From Chitinophagales bacterium (lineage in GTDB: Bacteria > Bacteroidota > Bacteroidia > Chitinophagales > UBA8649): a DNA stretch of 9,795 nucleotides. Position numbers and translations under genes: made by a program. The notes beneath the pieces were generated by a model. It was not told where the DNA came from. It saw nothing but the letters and a program-made list of their open reading frames with translations, and made no database searches. The stretch lies in assembly GCA_016777395.1 (NCBI GenBank), contig JADHRO010000062.1, forward strand, positions 1-9,795. Direction: 5' to 3'. Positions 5,581-9,795 of this stretch are shown here, in pieces; positions within the stretch are counted from its first letter, which is position 1; each line of letters begins with the position of its first letter.

Positions 5581-6645
5581 ATCAAATATGCATCATCTTT
5601 TGTTTTCCTTCTAATCTTTGTTTTTAGCGGGTGCAAAGAAGATATCATATATAATCAGGAGTTTGATAACACGCCTTTTGTTTTCGAAGAAGTGTATCGT
5701 TTCCCCGATATTGAGGACCCTGCCGACAATACAACGACCCTTTCGAAGGTGAAGTTGGGCAGGAAGCTGTTTTATGATGAACAGATTTCTAAAACAAAGA
5801 CTATGAGTTGTGGCACTTGCCATAACCTATCTAATGGATTTACAGACAACGGCTTGGTTTTTTCAATCAATGATATCGGTGCTCCTACGATAAGAAACTC
5901 TTCTCCTCTTTTTAATTTAGCTTGGACGGATAAGGGTTTTTTCTGGGATGGAAGAGCTATGACGCTTGAAGAAGCTATAAATGATGCTATCAATAATGAA
6001 CAGCATCCAGAGTGGGAGACTACCTTACTTGATATTCAAGCAGATGATACTTACGAGTTAGAATTTGCCAAAGCATTTGAAGATGCAAAGGTCGATCAAA
6101 CAAATGTGGTGAAAGCTATATCGAGCTTTGTAAGAACCTTGATATCAAAAGATTCTAAATATGATTTAAGTGTCAGGGGGCAAGCGACGCTTACTCCACT
6201 TGAACAAGAAGGATTTGATTTGGTGTTTACTACCGAAAGAGGGGATTGCTTTCATTGCCACGGGGTTTATCCGTTTATGACAGATAATGATTTTCATGAT
6301 AATGGTCTTCAAGATGTTAATGCAATTGCGGCGTACGATGATCAAGGTTTGGGCGGTTTTAATGGGGTATCAACTGATATTGGGAAAATGAAAGCGCCCC
6401 CACTAAGAAACTTATCATATACTGCACCTTACATGCATGATGGACGTTTGACAACGCTGGATGAGGTAATTGATTTTTATAGTGAAGGCGTTCATGCTAC
6501 ACCAAATGTTGATCCACTGATGAAACAAGCTTTGCAAGGGGGTGTTCAGTTAAATGCTCAAGAAAAAGCTGCATTGAAAGCTTTCTTACTTACTTTAGAT
6601 GATCCGACTTTTATCAGCAACGAGGATTATGAAAGCCCCTTCTAG
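5581..6645 (+). CDS. MbnH/MauG-like diheme cytochrome c peroxidase family lipoprotein, non-canonical start
   Basis: This is a periplasmic diheme enzyme of the CcpA/MauG/MbnH superfamily, probably the oxidase that modifies the MbnP-like lipoprotein encoded just upstream. Haem sites are CGTCH (codons 5809-5823) and CFHCH (6247-6261). Other blocks are LGRKLFYDEQIS, GAPTIRNSSPLFN, FFWDGRAMTLEEAI with the conserved inter-haem Trp, and APYMHDGRLTTLDEVIDFYSEG. Aligned without gaps from HDG, the Tyr encoded at 6478-6480 falls where bacterial CCPs carry their axial Met and MauG its axial Tyr. The frame stays open upstream to 5548 and encodes KYASSFVFLLIFVFSGC, a clear lipoprotein signal peptide, but no ATG, GTG or TTG precedes it. 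I place the start at ATC 5581 (354 residues, lipid Cys18); ATT 5566, overlapping the mbnP stop, is the alternative. GTG 5692 would give 317 residues with no export signal, which c-type haem attachment requires. Confidence 0.85.
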   Translation: MKYASSFVFLLIFVFSGCKEDIIYNQEFDNTPFVFEEVYRFPDIEDPADNTTTLSKVKLGRKLFYDEQISKTKTMSCGTCHNLSNGFTDNGLVFSINDIGAPTIRNSSPLFNLAWTDKGFFWDGRAMTLEEAINDAINNEQHPEWETTLLDIQADDTYELEFAKAFEDAKVDQTNVVKAISSFVRTLISKDSKYDLSVRGQATLTPLEQEGFDLVFTTERGDCFHCHGVYPFMTDNDFHDNGLQDVNAIAAYDDQGLGGFNGVSTDIGKMKAPPLRNLSYTAPYMHDGRLTTLDEVIDFYSEGVHATPNVDPLMKQALQGGVQLNAQEKAALKAFLLTLDDPTFISNEDYESPF

Positions 6646-6757
6646 GCATAGTCAAGAGGTATGCGGCTAGTTGGAATTAACGTTAAATATTCTATTTTTA
6701 CAAGAAGCGCATGTACTTTGCGTTTAGCTCATTTAAATTTGCTTCTAAAACCCCATT
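6646..6757. other. intergenic region before the helicase-nuclease gene
   Basis: This 112-base AT-rich spacer holds an imperfect hairpin at 6642-6670. In it CTAGGCATA (starting in the stop codon) pairs with TATGC and CTAG across a 9-base loop and a GG bulge; no T run follows, so it is a doubtful terminator. There is a perfect 10-base palindrome, TTAACGTTAA, at 6677-6686. TACTTTG at 6714-6720 is a shortened version of the -7 box, about 40 bases before the helicase ATG, without a clear -33 partner. A promoter for the helicase is likely here but not resolved. Confidence 0.35.
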
Positions 6758-9700
6758 ATGCATACTGCAACATTTAGCTTCACCGACGAATACAATCAAT
6801 TAAACCCTGCACAAAAAAAAGCAGTGGAAACCACGGAAGGTCCTGTTTTAGTTGTGGCTGGTCCAGGAACGGGGAAAACTCAAATCCTAGCGGCAAGAAT
6901 AGGAAATATTCTAGATAAGGGCCTTGCCTTTTCGGAAAATATTTTATGTCTTACCTATACAGACGCTGGAGTTACGGCCATGCGAAAGCGATTGATTAAA
7001 TTCATTGGAGCAGAAGCTTACAAGGTTAACATTCATACATTTCATAGTTTTTGTAATAAAGTTATTCAGGATAATCCCGAAATGTTCGGCTTTGGTGAAA
7101 TGGAACCGATATCGGATATTGAGGAAATTGAGTTGCTCGAAAAGCTGATTGATGGATTGAAGAAAGATAATGTTTTAAAACGATGGAGAGGAGACATATA
7201 CTATGATGTCAAAAGGCTAAAAGGGCTCTTTTCGACGATGAAGCGAGAGAACTTTACTGCTGAAATAATTGGAAAACATATCGAGGAATATATTGCTAGT
7301 TTACCAGAGAAGAAGGAGTATATATATCAAAACACCAGAAAAGATGGTTTGTACAAAAAAGGCGATTTGAAACAGAAGCAAATTGACGAAGAAGTTAAAA
7401 AATATTCAAGTACAAATGCTGCGGCTAAGTTATTTGAGACTTATCAAAAACTAAAGCAAGAGGCTAATCGCTATGACTACGATGATATGATTTTAGATGT
7501 CATGCAGGCTTTTCAGCAAAATGAATGCTTGCTTAGTCGTTACCAAGAACAATTTCAATATTTTTTAGTGGACGAGTATCAAGATACTAATGGTGCTCAA
7601 AATGAAATCTTAAGATTGTTGTATTCATTTTGGGAGAAACCAAACGTATTCGTAGTAGGCGATGATGATCAGAGTATCTATAGGTTTCAAGGGGCTAATC
7701 TGGATAATATTGTTCATTTTTATCAGGATACTTTGGCAGGTTTGCCTATAGAAGAGCAAAAGGAAAGAATAATCGTATTGAAACAGAATTATCGCTCCAC
7801 CAAAGAAATATTACAGCTCTCTGCAGAAAGTATTGATTACAATGAGGAGCGTCTAGTTCATCAATTAAAGAAGCTAGAATTGGATAAGAATTTGGATGCA
7901 TCTGCCGATGTGGCTCAAAATAATACGATCAAACCTCGATTGAGAATTTACCCAAATCCAAGCCATGAAATAGCAGATGTGGCCAATCAAATCATCGAAC
8001 TAAAGGCAAAGGGAGTTGATTTGCATGAGATAGGTGTGTTATACCACCAGCATAAACAAGCTGAGGAGTTACAGCAATGCTTAAACCAGAAAAATATTCC
8101 TGTTCATACAAAGAAAGTCATCAACGTATTGGACGAACGCTTGACCAACAATCTATTAGATGTCTTTAGATATATTGTGGACGAAAGTAGAATAGCACAT
8201 AGTCGAGAAGACTTGTTGTTTAACCTCCTTAATTATCCCTTCTTCAACATTCAAGCACTACAAGTATCAAGGTTGAGTTTTGAGCTAAGGGAAAGTCGGT
8301 ACAGCAATCCAAAGACAACATGGCGAGAAGCCCTTATGAAATTAGAAAAGATATTTGATGAACAAAGCGTTCAAAATATTAAGGAGGTCGCAGCATTGAC
8401 CAATAAATGGCAAAAAGATTTGCAGGAGAAGCCCGTTCAGTTGTTATTCCAAACAATCTTGGATGACCTTAAAGTATTGGATTACATCAAACAACATCGA
8501 GAAAAAGTCTGGCTTTTACAAGAGTTAAAAACGATTTTTGACTACATAAAACAAGAAAATCAGAAAAAGCCAAATTTGAGTGTGGCTGAATTGTTAGAGG
8601 GAATTGACCAATTGAGAAAGTATAAAATTTCTGTCCCTTTTGTCAAGTCATCTTATGCCGAAGAAGCGGTTCAAATGACTACGGTGCATAGTGCAAAAGG
8701 ACTGGAGTATGAATATGTATTTTTGATTGGCTGCGGCAGTAGCTTATGGGAGAAGCGAAAAACGAATAACAGAGGATTTAAGCTTCCGGAAGGATTGTTT
8801 GAGCATGTTTCAGATGAATCTAGACATGAGGATCTTAGGCGCTTATTTTTTGTTGCTATCACCAGAGCTAAGCAACATCTTCAGATTAGTTATTTTGATC
8901 ATGACCTGAATGGCAAGGAATTACTAGCTTCGACTTTGGTGACAGAGATTCAGGAGAACAGTGATTTGCTCATCGAGGAAAAGCAATTGAACGATGAGGA
9001 AATATTCGAGTTTAACATTCTCCAATTGATGCAAGAGAAAATCTCTCCGAAATTGATAGAGGAAAATATGCTTAAAAAACGCTTAGAAAAATACACGATG
9101 AGTGTTACCCATCTCAATAATTATTTGAAATGTCCTTTACAATTCTATTACCATAATTTTATTCAAATCCCGCAAGCCAAGAATGAGCATATGGCATTTG
9201 GTAGTGCAGTGCATGACTCGATTGAGTTGTTGTTTAAGCAAATGAAAGCAAGCGATGATGTCTTTCCTAGTGTTGCAGAGTTTGTAGAGATAGGTAAAAA
9301 GCAAATGTATAAACAGCAGGATAGCTTTACGAAAAAGCAATACAAGCAGCGATTAAATTATATAGAGAACTTTTTTCCAGCTTATTATAAGGAGTATATA
9401 AATTCTTGGAGTAAAGAAGTGAACTTTGAAAAGAAAATGGTGGCGGTTTACAAGGATATCAACTTAACTGGCAAGATTGATAAGCTAGAGTTTGATAAGA
9501 ACAATGTTGTCTTAGTGGATTATAAGACTGGGATTTTTAGAAAAGAAAAGAAGCCAAGTTTAAGAGGACCCAAAGAAGAATTAAAGCCCGGAAAGCAACC
9601 TAGTTTTGAAGATGAGTTTGGAGGCAACTATTGGCGTCAAGCTGTATTTTATAAAATTTTGATTCAAAATAGTACAAGCATGGATCAACGAAATTGGAGT

Positions 9701-9795
9701 TTAGAAAGAACAGAGTTTGACTTTGTAGAGCCTGAACCTAATACTGGCAAATTCCATAAAGAGAAAATTGTGATAAGTCCGCAAGATGTGGAATT
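6758..9795 (+). CDS. UvrD-like SF1A helicase fused to RecB-family nuclease, 3' end cut by window edge
   Basis: My translation from ATG 6758 (in-frame TAA at 6746) gives 1012 codons without a stop before the edge. The N-terminal part is a superfamily 1A 3'-5' helicase: Q motif LNPAQKKAV (15-23), Walker A AGPGTGKTQ (34-42), IHTFHSFC (92-99), Walker B VDEYQDT (271-277), GDDDQSIYRFQGA (301-313), QNYRS (343-347), TTVHSAKGLEYE (641-652) and RRLFFVAITRAK (694-705). The C-terminal part is a PD-(D/E)XK nuclease: CPLQFYY (from Cys792), His819, GKID (Asp908), VDYK (Asp921, Lys923) and QAVFY (Gln961, Tyr965), so the RecB-type catalytic set looks intact. No Fe-S cysteine cluster is seen in the visible part. 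This architecture resembles AddA and AdnA/AdnB; the Walker A and GDDDQSIY blocks are UvrD-like. A role in double-strand-break end processing is inferred. No RecC/AddB partner is in the window. Confidence 0.93.
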   Translation, partial: MHTATFSFTDEYNQLNPAQKKAVETTEGPVLVVAGPGTGKTQILAARIGNILDKGLAFSENILCLTYTDAGVTAMRKRLIKFIGAEAYKVNIHTFHSFCNKVIQDNPEMFGFGEMEPISDIEEIELLEKLIDGLKKDNVLKRWRGDIYYDVKRLKGLFSTMKRENFTAEIIGKHIEEYIASLPEKKEYIYQNTRKDGLYKKGDLKQKQIDEEVKKYSSTNAAAKLFETYQKLKQEANRYDYDDMILDVMQAFQQNECLLSRYQEQFQYFLVDEYQDTNGAQNEILRLLYSFWEKPNVFVVGDDDQSIYRFQGANLDNIVHFYQDTLAGLPIEEQKERIIVLKQNYRSTKEILQLSAESIDYNEERLVHQLKKLELDKNLDASADVAQNNTIKPRLRIYPNPSHEIADVANQIIELKAKGVDLHEIGVLYHQHKQAEELQQCLNQKNIPVHTKKVINVLDERLTNNLLDVFRYIVDESRIAHSREDLLFNLLNYPFFNIQALQVSRLSFELRESRYSNPKTTWREALMKLEKIFDEQSVQNIKEVAALTNKWQKDLQEKPVQLLFQTILDDLKVLDYIKQHREKVWLLQELKTIFDYIKQENQKKPNLSVAELLEGIDQLRKYKISVPFVKSSYAEEAVQMTTVHSAKGLEYEYVFLIGCGSSLWEKRKTNNRGFKLPEGLFEHVSDESRHEDLRRLFFVAITRAKQHLQISYFDHDLNGKELLASTLVTEIQENSDLLIEEKQLNDEEIFEFNILQLMQEKISPKLIEENMLKKRLEKYTMSVTHLNNYLKCPLQFYYHNFIQIPQAKNEHMAFGSAVHDSIELLFKQMKASDDVFPSVAEFVEIGKKQMYKQQDSFTKKQYKQRLNYIENFFPAYYKEYINSWSKEVNFEKKMVAVYKDINLTGKIDKLEFDKNNVVLVDYKTGIFRKEKKPSLRGPKEELKPGKQPSFEDEFGGNYWRQAVFYKILIQNSTSMDQRNWSLERTEFDFVEPEPNTGKFHKEKIVISPQDVE
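9122..9795 (+). other. PD-(D/E)XK nuclease domain of the helicase fusion
   Basis: This domain covers roughly residues 789 to the window edge. It begins with YLKCPLQFYYHNF, the typical entry to PDDEXK_1 domains, followed by FGSAVHDSIE, LTGKIDKLEF, VVLVDYKTG and YWRQAVFYKIL. His819, Asp908, Asp921, Lys923, Gln961 and Tyr965 correspond to the RecB/AddA nuclease core, suggesting a Mg-dependent active enzyme. The single Cys792 is not enough for a 4Fe-4S cluster of the AddB type, unless more cysteines lie beyond the edge. Confidence 0.85.

Noticed and set aside
5588..5614. ATG at 5588 as the start of the diheme gene
   Set aside because: It is in another frame and meets TAA after eight codons. It would need a frameshift, and no convincing slippery site is visible.
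5692..6645. GTG at 5692 as the start of the diheme gene (317 residues)
   Set aside because: It removes the lipoprotein signal peptide encoded just upstream in the same open frame, and c-type haem proteins must be exported.
6642..6670. Hairpin at the end of the diheme gene as a rho-independent terminator
   Set aside because: The stem is broken by a GG bulge and no T run follows, so termination is not supported.
8671..9345. Short frames on both strands within the helicase-nuclease gene
   Set aside because: They lie inside a gene whose motifs are continuous in frame 6758, and look like chance shadows.
1..9795. CRISPR array, tRNA, insertion sequence or phage genes
   Set aside because: No spaced direct repeats, transposase or integrase motifs, or tRNA-like folds were seen on reading the window; intergenic space is too small for most of these.

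Overview
The window looks like a chromosomal segment from a member of the Bacteroidota. It is AT-rich, ribosome-binding sites are mostly weak or absent, and it carries a PorT/SprT-type outer-membrane protein of the type IX secretion system, which is restricted to that phylum. A TAnnTTTG promoter element and a menaquinone-type UbiE/MenG methyltransferase fit the same assignment. No mobile element, CRISPR array, tRNA or rRNA gene was seen, and no gene-free stretch exceeds about 120 bases.

Region 1 (1-2616, minus strand) is a tightly packed nucleotide-sugar operon read right to left. It holds rmlA (glucose-1-phosphate thymidylyltransferase), an NAD-dependent sugar-nucleotide epimerase/dehydratase of unknown substrate, and galE, which runs off the left edge. 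The gaps are 1 and 0 bases. These genes would supply activated sugars for surface polysaccharide or glycoprotein.

Region 2 (2734-4759, plus strand) diverges from rmlA and is an overlapping three-gene unit: ubiE/menG (TTG start, menaquinone methylation), porT (type IX secretion) and an Sfp-type 4'-phosphopantetheinyl transferase. A rho-independent terminator follows at 4786-4819.

Region 3 (4856-6645, plus strand) is the most interesting part. It is a two-gene MbnP/MbnH-like pair: a lipoprotein with a single tryptophan, then a diheme cytochrome c peroxidase-like protein. In methanotrophs MbnH oxidises a tryptophan of MbnP to kynurenine, creating a copper site. Here the pair sits outside any methanobactin context. 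The diheme gene lacks an ATG/GTG/TTG start ahead of a clear lipoprotein signal peptide. It must start at a rare codon (ATC 5581 or ATT 5566) or carry a start-codon mutation or sequencing error. A tyrosine lies where classical peroxidases have their methionine haem ligand, as in MauG.

Region 4 (6758 to the right edge, plus strand) is a large UvrD-like SF1A helicase fused to a C-terminal RecB-family nuclease, cut by the window end.
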